From contig QRFJ01005887.1 of the NCBI GenBank assembly GCA_006176705.1, positions 1-64,000 of the forward strand: a stretch of DNA of 64,000 nucleotides, read 5' to 3'. The number at the start of each line of letters is the position of its first letter. The first letter of the stretch is position 1. Source of the DNA: Cocos nucifera (Eukaryota; Streptophyta; Magnoliopsida; Arecales; Arecaceae). Position numbers and translations under genes: made by a program. The notes beneath the pieces were generated by a model, which was given only the letters and a program-made list of their open reading frames with translations, made no database searches and was not told the origin of the DNA. Positions 46,765-59,655 of the stretch are shown here, piece by piece.

Positions 46765-47545
46765 ATGCTTCGACAAGGCATGGCTCCACAATCGGATCGA
46801 ACCCCCCACCACCACCATCGTCACTGGAACCCCTCCTCTAGTGCCACTACCTGCGACCTAAAAACATTCACCGCCACCACCCTTTTTGGCATCCCGCTAG
46901 TTCGGAAGCATCTTCCACCTCCCCCTCCGGCGACCAAACTCCTCCCCACCACTGCCGCCTCCACCTCCGGCACCATCACTCATCCGACAACCCCTTCTTT
47001 CTCCTCCTTTTGTGCCGCCTCACCCCTCTGCCATCGATCTCCCACTGACGGACTCTCCAACTGCAGCCTACTAAGACTACCAATACTTCTTCACCTACCA
47101 ACAGTCGGAGTCAGACAAGCTGATCCTCCTTTGACTCATGGTGGCAATCCTGGAGCAGATCGGACCCCCACCACCACCATCATCATCGAAACCCCTCCTC
47201 TAGCACTGCCGCCCGCGGCCATCATCGCCAGGAACCCCTCCTCCAGCGCCACCGCCCGCTGCCTAAAAACATTCACCGCCACCACCCTTTTTGGCATCCC
47301 GCTAGTTGAAGCATCTTCCACCTCCCCCTCCGGCGACCAAACTCCTCCCCACCACTGCCGCCTCCACCTCCGGCACCATCACTCATCCGACAACCCCTTC
47401 TTTCTCCTCCTCCTATGCCGCCCACCCCTCTGCCATCGATCTCCTACCGATGGACTCTCCGATTGTAGCCTACTGGGACTACCAGTACTTCTTCGCCTAC
47501 CAATGGTCGGAGATGGTGCCGGTCCTCCTCTGACTCATGGTAGCG
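46765..47545. repeat. Two tandem copies of a 404-bp GC-rich unit
   Basis: AAAACATTCACCGCCACCAC begins at 46861 and again at 47265. Both units continue through CCCTTTTTGGCATCCCGCTA, CACCTCCCCCTCCGGCGACC and GCCATCGATCTCC to TGACTCATGG. Reading the plus strand with substitutions allowed, both copies give a similar TDSP.....Y(W)DYQYFF(T/A)YQ phrase, so a short exon-like piece may be embedded. A 277-residue ORF over both units is proline/serine/threonine-rich low complexity and I do not support it as a gene. Confidence 0.75.
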
Positions 47546-47557
47546 ATACGAACAGCA

Positions 47558-49917
47558 TGTTGAAAATTATGTTCCAAAGCCAATCATCAGCTTGTTGATG
47601 GTTGAGCACTTATATATATATATATGAATTAACTATTAATAAAATATTATTTAACTTTTTTCATCATAAATATATATATCTTCTAATAAATTTTTGTGTT
47701 GTGATAAAGTTCTTAGGACTATTTTAAATTGATAAAGGAGAATTTATCATTTAGTTCTTAAAATTATTCGTGACCAAACAATATACTATTACTAGAATAA
47801 TAGCAATATCAAGTATAGATCGTTGTGTGCCATATTGGTTAGTTGTCCTCTTAATCAAAAAGTATGTAGACACTGGTATGGCATGCAAATGAGATATAGG
47901 AGTATATCTGCATTGAACATGATCACTCTGGAGCATTCTACTATCAAGACTTACTTCAAAGGGATATGTGTATAAGTGTTTCTTAGACCTGAGATTACCA
48001 CGGTGACTTGCAGGCAATTCATTGCACTTTGATGCTGGACTACCTAAATTTCTAATTCAGTGATGGAATATTTCTGGGTGCAATCAAGTACTTATTAAGT
48101 TAATGCATGAGCCAAGATGGGATTGACCCCTCCAAGTAAAACTAGAGATAGTGCATTATTGTATTTTAATTTAGCAAGATCTCGGTCGGGGCAATCTATG
48201 TGATATATTCAAAATTTGAAATATAATATAGATGACTTATTTAGGATTGATAATTAAATCCTAGATCATCCTTTGAGCATTTAAGGTCAAAGGTTTAAAT
48301 TATATGGTAACTATATTCGAGTAGGTTCTGAATGTTGCTTCACGTACATTCAATCTATCCGAATATTGGGTACCATTGCTAGATGGTCACTTCGATTGAT
48401 ACAGAAATTGGATCCTGTGCTATTGGCTTAGGTTCAAACCTACGAGATTATATTCAAAAGAAGTATCTATCTGATCATGTGGCAGATCGAGAGTCTCATC
48501 GAACTGAAACTTTATGATCAAGAGTCCCATTGGATTGGAACTCTATGATCAGAAGTCTCATTAAGCTAGGACTCTAGAGTTCTACTTGACCGGGACTCTA
48601 TAATGAAGAGTCCTACTGGATGGGGACTCTATAGTCAGGAGTCTCACTGGATGAAAACTCTATGACTAAAAATTATATTCAATTAGGAGTCTATCATTAA
48701 AGGATTAATTAGCAATAAGATTGCTAATTAGCTCAATTTGATTGAACAAAGAAATTTGGATCAAATCTAATTGAATTTGATTCAATTTGGTTTGATCTAA
48801 TTAGGTTACGAGATGACCTAATTACTAAGAAAGATTGGTTCCTGATTTGATCAGAATTTTGACTCAATCAAATCTTGATTTTATTAGAATTTAATTAAGT
48901 CAATTTTAAGCCTAATTAGATTGGGTTTGGTCTTATTAAATTTGGTTCTAATCTGGTTTGAACTAAGTAAAGAAATAAGAGTCCAAACTAGTTGGGACTT
49001 GTCTCATGTGCCAACCTCCCAATGTGCCACCTAATCTCACGCTTTCACTTCTCTCATGCAAATAATGACTTGCATGTGAAGAGAGGATTCATGCCCAGGC
49101 TTTTCCATGCCCTCATTGGATAGAGTTTGATTGGTTTCAAATTCTAATCCAAAAAAATTTGGATTGATGAGAAACAGAGTTTTAGCCTTACCCTATGCTA
49201 TCGTCCACTTCTATTTAAGTTCCTTTTTTTTGTGCACCAACTCTAGATTATTTTTCCACATGAAAACTAGAGAGAGAGGGGCCAAAAGACATTAGGGGGT
49301 GTGAGGAATCTAGGTAGGAAACATCTAAGGCAAGAGAGAAAGAGAGAAGAAAACAATTTTCTCTAGGATGAGAGTTCAAATCCTGATCTAGGGTTTTGAT
49401 TTTGGGAGAAAGAAAAATAAGAGAGAAAGAGATTTTTTCTGTTCTTCTTCCTCTTCCCACATCCTCTAGTGACTTATCTTCAACTTCGAAAAGTCTAAGA
49501 AGTTCAAAGAATGAGAAGAGATCAGATTTGTCCGACATATGATCTTCGTACGATTTAGCAGTCCCAAAAGATCGGATTAGCATAGGCTTCGAATGGATAA
49601 TTCGTAGAGGCCAGACATCCTATGCGGCTGTAAGCGACCTTCAGATCTTCATATTTAAAAGTTTTAACAGTGGGGATCAGCGATCCATGATCAAGTATAA
49701 GGTTCTGAACCTTAGCTATTAGATCTAGATTTCTACATCGATTTGATCGATGTTCAGTTTTATTTTTCAGATTTTTATGCATATTGTATTTCATGTTATA
49801 GATCCTTAGGTAGATATTTTAGATATAATCCTAAGTATATAAAATAGATTAAAATATTTAATTTTTTAATTTTGCATTAAAAAGTTTTAAAATATGGTTA
49901 GAATGCCTGCCTATTTT
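47558..49917 (+). mobile_element. Copia LTR (about 2.36 kb), same family as 8607-11413
   Basis: It starts TGTTGAAAATTATGTTCC and ends TTTTCCTACA. A primer-binding site, TGATATCAGCGCC (49920-49932; canonical TGGTATCAGAGCC), follows at once, so this is a 5' LTR. Similarity with the 8607 LTR runs along its length, including the GACTCTATGATCA-type degenerate repeats at 48490-48690. ORFs inside are not genes. Confidence 0.85.
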
Positions 49918-50404
49918 CCTACAATGATATCAGCGCCTAGGTTCTTTATAACATGATTTACATGCATGTTTGGATCTGATTTTGATTATTTAGATTAGAT
50001 CTAAATAATCCTTCAATAAAAATCAGAAAATAATAAATCACACATACTGATTACAAGGTTATCCTAGTATGTGCTGATCTATGAACAAGAATCATAAATA
50101 TTATTAGATTAGATCTAATTAATTTATAATTTATTTTTTATATTAATTTTTAAAATTTATTTTTAAAATTAATAAGCAATGAAACCTACACTTGCCATCC
50201 ACCTTCTGATCCATCAGTCTACTAGTCAGGTTTTATTTTTTCTTTTTGGATTGAATATTTTCTATTTTCTTCTTATGTGGTTCCAATTAAAAGGATTTCA
50301 ATGATTATAATCTTTAGCCCGTGCTACCAAAGCTCTACCATCATGCTTTTTTAATATCATTTTTAGATTTTAAATGGATATTTGAGATCATTTGGAAATA
50401 TAGG
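49918..50404 (+). mobile_element. Leader region of the copia element, then unidentified sequence
   Basis: The primer-binding site and about 250 bp of AT-rich leader (TAACATGATTTACATGCATG and onward) follow the LTR. No gag is recognised before the CACTA array starts at about 50405, so the internal region is truncated. Confidence 0.5.
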
Positions 50405-51521
50405 CTTATTAGCGATGGCATTTTGCCATCGCTAATAAGTATGCTCCATCGCTAATAATCATAAAATTAAATTTAAAAAATAATAAAATTATTTTTTATT
50501 AGTGATGATAAAATATCGTCGCTAATAAATATTATCCATCATTAAAAATTATAAAATTAAACTTAAAAAAATAAAATTATTTTTTATTAGTGACAAGAAA
50601 ATATCATTGCTAATAACCAAAATCCATCGCTAATAATTACATAGCGATGGCAAAAGCTATCGCTAATAAATATATTTTATCACTAATAATCATAAAATTA
50701 AATTAAAAAAATAAAATTACTTTTTATTAGTGGTGGCAAAATATCATTGCTAATAAGTATTTTGTATCACTAATAATTATAAAACTAAATTAAAAAAATC
50801 AAATTACTTTTTTATTAGTGATGGCAATACATCGTCACTAATAACTATGCTCCATCGCTAATAATCATAAAATCAAACTAAAAAAATAAAATTATTTTTT
50901 ATTAGCGATGATAAAATATCATCATTAATAAACAAACTCTATTAGCAATGGCAAATAACATCACTAATAATCATAAGATTAATTTTTTTTAAAAAAATTA
51001 TTTTTTATTAATGATGATAAAATACCATCGCTAATAAATGTTCTCCATCACTAATAATTATAAAATTAAATTAAAAAAATAAAATTATTTTTGATTAGCA
51101 ATGGTAGGCTACCATCACTAATAAGTATTTTTCATCACTAATAATTATAAAAATAAAATAAAAAAATAAAATTACTTCTTATTAGCGACAACAAAATGCC
51201 ATTACTAATAAATCTTTCCCATCGCTAGTAATCATAAAATCAAATTAAAAAAAATTACTTGTAATTAGCGACGGCATATCGTCATTGTTAATAAGTATTT
51301 GTCATTGCTAATAATCATAAAATCAAAATAAAAAAAATATAATTACTTCTTTTTAGCGACAACAGCTTGCCATCCCTAAAAGCCAAAAACTTCATCGCTA
51401 ATTTTTTTTTTTTTGATGAAATTTTTGGTGGTCGCAATTGGTCGTTAGTAAAAATGGTTATTAGCGACAGTAAAATTATTGTCGCTAATAGCCGCCGCTA
51501 ATGCCTATTTTTCTTGTAGTG
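50405..51521 (+). mobile_element. CACTA (En/Spm) transposon terminus with subterminal repeat array
   Basis: About twelve units of roughly 88 bp each contain TTAGCGATGGC...GCCATCGCTAATAA inverted pairs followed by AATCATAAAATTAAA and AAAATTATTTTTTA. The last bases, ATGCCTATTTTTCTTGTAGTG (end 51521), are a CACTACAAGAAA-type terminus in right-end orientation. No left terminus was found nearby. TTAGCGATGG arrays of this sort bind CACTA transposase in known families; that role is inferred here. Confidence 0.85.
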
Positions 51522-53745
51522 GTATTAGCCTTTTCCATTGGCTATCTTCCTCATTGAAGAAATGCCACCACCACTTATGCAGCAAGGCAAGGTTGAAGAG
51601 GTGCAGATTGATTACTCCAAGCCCCCTTGGGAATTTTGGATGGTAAACCTATTTTCAATTTACCAAGAAAGAGCCTTTGCTGCCCATCTTATTCTCTTTT
51701 CATAAGAAGAGTCTTCTTTTGTCAATTTTGTTGATGATTTCTTTTGATAATTGGTGTGCACTCATCCAATATGTAGGAATGGAGGATATAGCAACATTTA
51801 TAAGGCCCGTCCTCCTATTGATAGGAGTTTTGCTTTCTAGTCTGCCAATTTTTTATCTATTTGCTCTGTGATGAAGTTCCAATCCTTAGTCATTGCCTTG
51901 GTATGGTGCAACTAAAAATTGAGATATTTAGTTGGAAAATCTGCTTTTAGGCAGCCCAACATACGTGCATAATTTTAGGTTTGACTGTCTAAGATGTGGG
52001 TTCCAAATAAAGAACTCTTTTGGCGATTAATCTTTAGCCCTGTCAACAATTGATTAATCTTTAGCCCTATCAACAACTCAAGGAATAAAGAATAAACTTT
52101 AAATGTACATCGATCTTACATGCATTGTAGAAGAGAAGAGTGTCATCAGCATACTAAAGAGAAAGAATGTCTCCAGTTTTTTCATTTGATCCAATCCCAT
52201 TTATCAAGCCATTCCTTTTGGCTACTTGTCGCATTTTACTCAAGACATCTATGACTAAGATGAAGAGCAATGGCAAGATAGGATCACCTGGCTTAAGCCG
52301 TTTTTTCGCCATTATCCAATTTGTTGGTTCATCATTAACTAGCGGGGCAAACTTACTTGAATTTACGATGCGGTAAATCCATAAGATCCATTTTTGTCCA
52401 AAACCTCTTGCTTTGAGTGGAGAAAGGATGAAGCTCAGTTGGTGTTGTCAAATGCTTTTTTGAAGTCGATCTTATAAATTAGATCGTGCTGTTTGGAAGC
52501 TTTATAATGAAAGATGATCTCTTGTGCATAGAAATAGCAGTCTGCGATATGTCTACCTTTGATGAAGCCTGATTGGGAGTTTAAGATCAAGTCATCCATG
52601 TGTTTAGATAGCCTTCTGCTTAGAAGCTTTGTTAGGATTTTTAAGACACCATTGACTAGGTTGATGGGGTGATAATCACTTACTTTAGAGCATTCTTGTT
52701 TCTTGGGAATCAGATCAATGTAGGTCAAGTTTAGCCTTAAGATCCCTGTCATTCCTTTGTAGATGCTATCAAACAGTTTTATAATATCTCCTTTGACCAC
52801 CTCCTACTATTTTTGGTAAAAGTTTGATGGGAAACCCCCTGGCCCTAGGATCTTATCACTTGGGAGACCGAGGAGGGCCTCTTCGATCTCAACTTTCAAG
52901 AAAGGGTGTTCTAAGTCACTTAAATCTACAGCTTTCTCATGGTACAATGCTGACCAATCTGCAGTCAAACTTTTATTAATAGCCATCCCGAATGGTAATC
53001 TATAGAAATGAGCGAAGGCATGCTTTATATCCTTTTGGTTTCTTACTATTTGTCCATGGTGATCAATGTAGGATATGAAGTTCTTCCTCTTCCTTGCACT
53101 GGCATAGTGGCATTGATATAGAAAAATTTTGAGTTTCTATCTCCTTTGCCACCAATAGATTTCTTTTTGTTCAAGGATTGTTCCAATTGATTCTTTAAAT
53201 TTCTGCATTCCTCTTTTTTTGCTTTGTTGTGAGAGTTCTTGTTTCCTCTTGCATATCCAAGCTTAGAATTTGCTGCTTAATAACCTTTTTCTTCTGCATT
53301 ATGTTGCTAACTGAATGTTTGCTCCAGATCTCTAGGTTAATTCATAATATCCTAAGCTTTTGAATAATGCTGATGACTGGATCAAGTCCAGAAGGTGTCT
53401 CTGACCATCATTTCTTGATATTCTCTTTGAGTTCGGGATAGCAATTTAGATGTTTTCGAACCTCAAGGGTTTGTGTGTGGTTATTCTTGGGTGAGTTTCT
53501 AAGAGAAAGGGGTTGTGATCAAATGTGACTTTTGGAAGAGAAGTAAGCATGCAGTTAGGGAATATGCCTATCCATTCTAAAGATAATAACCATCTACCTA
53601 GCTTTGCAAGAGAAGGAACATCGCTATGGTTCGACCAGGAGTAAAGAAAATGCCTCTGTTGAATCTCTAATAAATGCTTTTCATTGATGAAGTTGTTGAA
53701 GGCCCTTGCCACACCAGGTGGTAAACTTTAATACTTTAAATATTC
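51522..53745 (-). pseudogene. L1-type LINE ORF2 (endonuclease end, reverse transcriptase), decayed
   Basis: On the minus strand, from right: end of the endonuclease and linker (FNNFINEKHLLEIQ, FLYSWSN, DHNPFLL at 53712-53500). The RT follows: NLTYIDLIPKKQ, SDYHPINLVNGVLKIL and NSQSGFIKGRHIAD, then KIDFKKAFD (52800-52435). A YADD-type box region is near 52160, in a broken frame. A C-terminal GGLGVINLHLFNLALLHKWW block lies at 51640-51560. Stops and frameshifts are frequent. The LINE's 3' part stops at 51522 exactly where the CACTA terminus lies, so the CACTA element probably inserted into the LINE. Confidence 0.85.
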
Positions 53746-53749
53746 TCAT

Positions 53750-55535
53750 TTATGTTATTTTATCTTTTGCTAACTAATATAGCATTCTTTATATTAGATA
53801 TTTTGCGCTCAGATTCAGATGACAGAGGGTCACCAGTAACCCCACAGTGACACATAGCAGCGATCGACTCTCAGACACAGAGCTATGGTCGAGAATCCAC
53901 CTGGCTTGCGGCATCTTCAACTCGACCGGAGGATAGAGAGCTCATTTACGTTTAGAGTTGCTCGTAAGTTCTATAACTTTAATTAATATATTTAGAATTT
54001 AGCCATTCTAGAGTTAACATTCATCTTTCAAAATTAATTTTGTAACATGTTTAGAGAATCTGAAGTATCTCATGTAGTTACCGGCATCATCCGATGCTTG
54101 ATACCGGGGTCGGTGAACGAGTTCTCCAACTGGCCATTTGAAGCTCATGATATAGCTTGGGAGATGTTTCGGGTAAATCAAAAATGTTTAATCACTATAG
54201 ATTTGTATTCTATTTATTAATACACAATTGCTTCTATTTGCAGGAGTACTATTGATTCGAGACTCTCTAGAATGAAGAGGCTGGCCGTCGGGTCTTCGAG
54301 TAGGTGGCCACACGTAGATTTTGAGATGACCTACACAATCTTAGGAAGTTTGTCATCGAGCATTTTGGTTCCCTGTCACCATTAGATTGGAGGTCCTATA
54401 GGCATCATCGGATGCGGACAGATGTATGGGAGGCCCTCTATGATCAGTAGAATAATGACGAGTACTCTAGTAAGTGACAGAGAGTCCGACAGAATCGGAT
54501 CGCCTAGTAGGATCTGATCAGGCACACGGGCGGCTCCATTAGCATACATATTATGGTCAACTGATTGGTAAGAAATCTTTATCAAAACTTTTCATTAGAA
54601 CTGTAAAGACTCTTATATGTATATTTTAATTAATTTAATTTTCTTATTTACTTATTATAGATATGACAGTTGGGTCATCCATCAGGTCAGCTATGGTTGT
54701 GGGAGGTCATACACCAATTTAGGAGGATTGGTGATTACTTAGATTCTAGTTTGCGATTGATCGTGGTAAAAATTTCAAACTATATTTATTAAGTTATTAC
54801 ATGATTTGATATGTATATTAGAACTAATGTATTTTGAATTATGCAGATAAATTTTGTGGAGTACCTCGTTGCACCGTACGGCGATGACCCATCCACTCAG
54901 CCTCGCGTTGATCCTGAGGGATGGATTAGGATCACTGGAGGGGTGAGTAGGAGCCAGGTAATAGGATTTGGCCATAATTTTGACTCTCCAGTAGCTCGAT
55001 ACTCTTCAACATCCTCATAGGTCTTGACGTTTTCGACTTAGAGCGATGTGCATATGGAGGAGGTCGTGTAAAGGCTTCTAAGCCAGTGACCTCAGAGCTT
55101 CTAGGATGCCATCCATGATACGATTGTAGAGATTCTCGAAGATCCATAGCTGTACTACCAGTTGAACTCATTATTCCAGCCATCATATCAGATAATTCTA
55201 TTAGTAAATTTTTTTACTTATTTTAAGTTTTTATATTTAGAAGCTTTACATATTTAGACTTGAGTCGGAAAAGAGGATGTAGGAGCTAAAAATTTAATCT
55301 AACAATCGAATTGATGAGTTGGAGGTCTATAACTCTATATCATCAAATGAAATATGTAGGAACAATTTGTTCGAGAATCAGAGCGTATCGAAAGATATGC
55401 CTCCATATCGAAACTTATTAATAATATTTTATTTTTCTTCATTTTAGGATGTTGGAACATCTCGCTCTCATTTACCAACTGCTGGAGAGGAGGAGGAGGA
55501 TGAGGAGGAGGAGGATGTAGAGGATCTGACCTAAT
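53750..55535 (+). pseudogene. CACTA-associated protein (PTTA/En-Spm, Transposase_24-like), decayed
   Basis: Broken frames, with intron-like gaps, read VNEFSNWPFEAHDIAWEMFR (54112-54170) and LRKFVIEHFGSLSPLDWR. Then RHHRMRTDVWEALYD (54403-54447), a QNRIA...HTGGSISI stretch (54493-54545), QLGHPSGQLWLWEVIHQFRR (about 54670-54730) and FVEYLVAPYGDDPSTQPRVD (54855-54915). The tail is GEEEEDEEEEDVEDLT with stop at 55533. The order (W-K, QNR..HTGGS, acidic end) is that of the plant En/Spm-type accessory transposase. At least a dozen stops prevent expression. It precedes the CACTA terminus at 56103. Confidence 0.75.
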
Positions 55536-55735
55536 TTTTTTTATTTTGATGTATTATATTTTTTTGATACTACTTATAAAATTATATAATTTATATTTTT
55601 AATATAATATAATTAGTCTTTTATTTATGATTGTCATATTATTTTTGAATTTTAATTATAATAGATGTTAGAAATCATAATTGATTATGATTAATTAAAA
55701 TAGATTTAAAAATATTATTATATTTTTTTTAAAAA

Positions 55736-56103
55736 ATAAATTAACTATTACTGATGGCATTAGCGATGGAGTTAGCCATCGCTAATACTAATTATGAATT
55801 TTTTTAAAAAAAATAAAATTAACTATTATCGATGGTATTAGCGATGGCTTTAACCATCGCTAAATTTTTTATTTTTTAAAAAAATTATATTTAAAAATAA
55901 AAAAATTATTAGTGATGAAATTTAGCCATCATAAATACCATCGCTAATAGTCTTTATTAGCAATGGTTGGAAAATCCATCGCTTATAGTGCAATTAGCAA
56001 CTAACATTTTTTTCGACCACTCATCGCTAATAGTATTAGCAATAGCAAATGGCATATTAGCAATAGAAATTTGTTGTCACTAATACTCAAATTTCTTGTA
56101 GTG
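55736..56103 (+). mobile_element. CACTA transposon right terminus with subterminal repeats
   Basis: TTAGCGATGGAGTTAGCCATCGCTAATA-like inverted pairs recur at about 55755, 55840, 55910, 55960 and 56040. The end is AAATTTCTTGTAGTG at 56103, the same terminus type as 51521. It belongs to the element whose decayed protein lies just upstream. The array is shorter and its spacing differs from that at 50405-51521. Confidence 0.8.
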
Positions 56104-57345
56104 GATCAGATAAAATTATTTTGATTAGACCAATCAAGTTATTGGATGCTACTGCTTTGTAAACTATGTGAGGGTATCGAAACTTAGGATATTTTTATTA
56201 ATTATAACTTAAAACTAATAGAAGAACATATTTTAAATAATAGATTCTGAAGGATGCTCTTAGTATTGATTGAATCTGTCCGTTCAGTATTCTATGGAGA
56301 TAAATAATAAATCATCTTTTTGAGATATTTCATAATTTATTTTGAAAGAAGATAATTAATCTTTAAAATTATGCATGGTTTATGAAACTATATTTTGAAT
56401 GGAAAGTGATGTTTGGAAGATTATGGTTTATTCATTTAATATGAATATGCATATATCAAATGGAATAATGATATATATATGTTATTTTGCAAAAGTGCTT
56501 TGATACACATTGGATGTGAGCTTTTAGTCTAACTATGTTCTAGACCCTATCAATGGGGGTGTGCATTGATTTGTGGATTCTGCCAATGAGAATTATATGT
56601 TGCCACTCTGATTGAGCTCACTATTTATGTTCTGAACCTTGCCAATGGAAGTTGTGCATTGATTTTTGGACCCTACCAATTATGCATTGATTTTTGGATC
56701 CTGCCAATAGGGATTATATATTGATAATCTGATTGAGCTCACTGTTTCTATTCTAACCTTATCATAGGGATAAGTATGGTCATAGTTAAGATTGTTGAAT
56801 TATATATATTTTATTTGAATTGGATTTATGATTATGTATGTATATGAATATTTGAAAAGTTTTGATTTGCTTAGCATGGAATATGTTCTTACGTTATTTA
56901 TGGCATTTATTTTTGAACATCATATCTTATGATAAAATCTAAAATGTCTAGTTGAGATATTCATTACTTACTGGGCGATCAAGCTCATTACCTCTCTTTT
57001 CTTTTCAGATTTAGATTCTTTTGTGGACATGGATACTGATTTAGGAATGAGTTTAGAGACAAGAGTTGACAGTATCTATGATAACCTGGTCCAATAGACT
57101 AGGTGCATGAATTTTAAAGCGGTAAAGATACAAAATAAAAGAAAAAAAAACTAAGATGAAGATTCCTGAAGAGACTCTTCTTGTCCACCACGTCTGGCTA
57201 TGAATCAGACTCCTAAGAAGTCCTCTATAAATCCCTTTCTTCCCCTCTATAGATGCCACCCTGAGCAACCGATCCTCCTCTCTCTTCTTTCTCCCTCATT
57301 TCTTCCATTGAAATCGCAGACTACCCTCATTGTGCTTGCTTAAAA
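56104..57345 (+). mobile_element. Ty3-type LTR fragments
   Basis: 56510-56760 has three or four degenerate units of TGGACCCTGCCAATGGGGGT/TTGTGCATTGATTT. The phrase GCGATCAAGCTCATTACCTC precedes a pyrimidine tract (56975-57010). Near 57072 CTATGATAACCTGGTCC looks like an LTR start related to TGTTATGACCC at 62695. No coding sequence is seen. Assignment rests on my recollection of such LTRs. Confidence 0.4.
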
Positions 57346-57348
57346 TTT

Positions 57349-57412
57349 GTTTTATACTTAAAGCAACTATCTATTGATACCATCGATCAAACATTTTATA
57401 GGAGGGGTGTCC
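57349..57412. repeat. 65-bp fragment of the MITE family at 6885
   Basis: AAATTTGTTTTATACTTAAA and the following 45 bases to AGGAGGGG match 7175-7238 without visible difference. The match stops at the copia pol junction. Confidence 0.8.
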
Positions 57413-59655
57413 TATGTCTATATTTATAAATAGCACCAGGATAAACTTGATCCTCGAGCACTTAAATGTGTCTTCTTGGGCTACTCCAACATTCAAAAGG
57501 GTGATAAGTGCTATCATCCACCAAACCAGAAAATTGTTTGTCTCTATGGATGTTAATTTCAATAAAGCCGAGTTCTATTTTTCTACTTCACAATCTTGTC
57601 TTCAGGAGGAGAATTCTATAGAAGACTTGGAATGGGTTCAATTTTCTATAAAGAATGTTGCTTCTGTTCAGCCATCACAAATGTCCGATGTTCAGCCATC
57701 ACAAATGTCCGATGTTCAGCCACCTTCTCCTCAAGCTAAGCCACATTTAAGTCAAGATGCCGAACCTGCTGCTGAATCAAACACTAGACCTATCGAACTC
57801 AGACTCAATCAGCATTAGTCTCGTGAGTTACCGCAATATTCATGCCAAAAAAAATCATCCATGCCAATGCAACAAAATCCATCAACTGAACCTATTAAGC
57901 AAGGTATTGATTTTCTCCCTTCAACTTCTGAAACACCTGAGTAATTGCATGATGAACCAGTTTTCCAAGATCTAGACCTCCCAATTGCACTAAGAAAATC
58001 TATCAGAAAATGCACCCAAACTCCACTCTATCCAATCTCACAGTTTGTGTCATTTCACAGATTATCTCCACAACATAAAAACTTTCTCACAACCTTGAAT
58101 TCAATTGATATCCCTAAAACTGTCCAAGAAGCGCTAGGGGATAAGAATTGGACACAAGCAATGAAAGAGGAGATGGATGCACTAGAAAAGAATAGGACTT
58201 GGGAAATTGTTGCTAGACCAAAAGGGAAACAACCTATAGAATGTAAGTGGGTGTATACTTTAAAATATAAGGCTGATGGTTTCCTTGAAAGATACAAAGC
58301 AAAACTAGTAGCAAAGGATTATACTCAGATCTATGGTATAGACTATCAAGAAACTTTCGCACCTATAGCAAAGATGAATACTGTTAGAATATTACTCTCC
58401 TTGGCTGCTATGTTTGACTGGAACTTACAATAGTTTGATGTAAAAAATACATTCCTTCATGGGGACCTGGAAGAAGTAGTTTTTATGGAGCCACCACCTA
58501 GTTTTAATCGAAGCTTTGGAAATATAAAGTCTGTCAACTGAAAAAAGTATTGTATGGATTGAAATAATCACCATGAGCTTGGTTCGGAAGATTCACAAAA
58601 GCCATGCTTGAAATGGGATACAAACAAAGTCAAGAGGATCACATGCTATTCATCAAACACTCTGGTAGAGATGAAGTTACAGCTCTTTTAGTATACGTGG
58701 ATGATATTATTGTGATAAGAAATGATAAAAGTGAGAGAGAGCTTTTTAGAAAAAAGTTGGCTCAAGAATTTGAAATTAAAAAACTTGAAAAATTAAAATA
58801 TTTCTTGGAAATTGAGGTAGCTTACTCAAAAAAAGGATATTTTCATATCCCAAAGAAAGTATATATTAGACTTACTAAAAGAAACTGGAACTCTTAATAG
58901 TAAAGCAGCGAGTACACCCATTGATCCTAATCATAGGATAGGAAGAATAGGAGGGAGTACGGTTGATAAAGGCAGATATCAGAGGGTTGTAGGGAGATTA
59001 ATCTATCACTCTCATGCAAGACTCGACATAGCATATGCAGTAAGTATGGTGAGTCAGTTCATGCATGATCCGAAGGAAGAATATTTACAAGCTGTTTATA
59101 GAATCCTCCACTATCTTAAAGCCATGCTAGAAAAGGGTACTTTATTTTAGAAAGGGAAGGAACTCACTTTGGAAGTGTGTACTGATGCAGACTATGTAGG
59201 TTCATAGGTTGATATACGATCGACGTCGGGATATTGCACATTTCTAGGAGGCAATCTTGTGATTTGGAGGAGTAAGAAATAGAATGTGGTGGCCAGATCT
59301 AGTGCTGAAGTTGAGTTCAGAGCTATGGCACAAAGAGTTGGTGAGCTCCTGTGGCTAAAAATTATCCTTGATGACTTGAAGATTGAGCAAAGGTAACATG
59401 AGGTTATATTGTGATAATAAGTTTGCTATCAATATTGCTCACAATCTGGTCCAACATAATCGAACTAAATATATGAAGATAGATAGAAATTTTATAAAAA
59501 AATAGTTAGACAGCGGTTTAATTAGTACTTCTTATATGCCTTCTGAAAATCAGCTAGCAGACATACTCACGAAGAGACTATCTACAATGAGATTTCAAGA
59601 GCTTACATGCAAGCTGAGAATGGAGGACATCCACTCACCAGCTTGAGGGAGAGTA
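57410..59655 (+). pseudogene. Copia pol (integrase end, reverse transcriptase, RNase H), 5'-truncated
   Basis: It begins inside the integrase C-terminus (LDPRALKCVFLGYS-like, RKLFVSMDVNF). A linker contains a duplicated VQPSQMSD 9-residue unit. RT motifs are clear: WTQAMKEEMDALEKNRTWEI, CKWVYTLKYKADG, YKAKLVAKDYTQ, then IDYQETFAPIAKM. LLVYVDDIIV (58687-58716) is an intact YVDD box. After a frame change RNase H reads YHSHARLDIAYAVS, CTDADYVGS, RSTSGYCTFLGG and ARSSAEVEFRAMA (to about 59330). Stops at 58431 and 59149, among others, and indels make it inactive. A polypurine GAGGGAGAG and LTR follow. Confidence 0.9.

Noticed and set aside
46765..47598. 277-residue Pro/Ser/Thr-rich ORF
   Set aside because: It spans two tandem 404-bp units, runs into the copia LTR start, and is low complexity without a recognisable domain.
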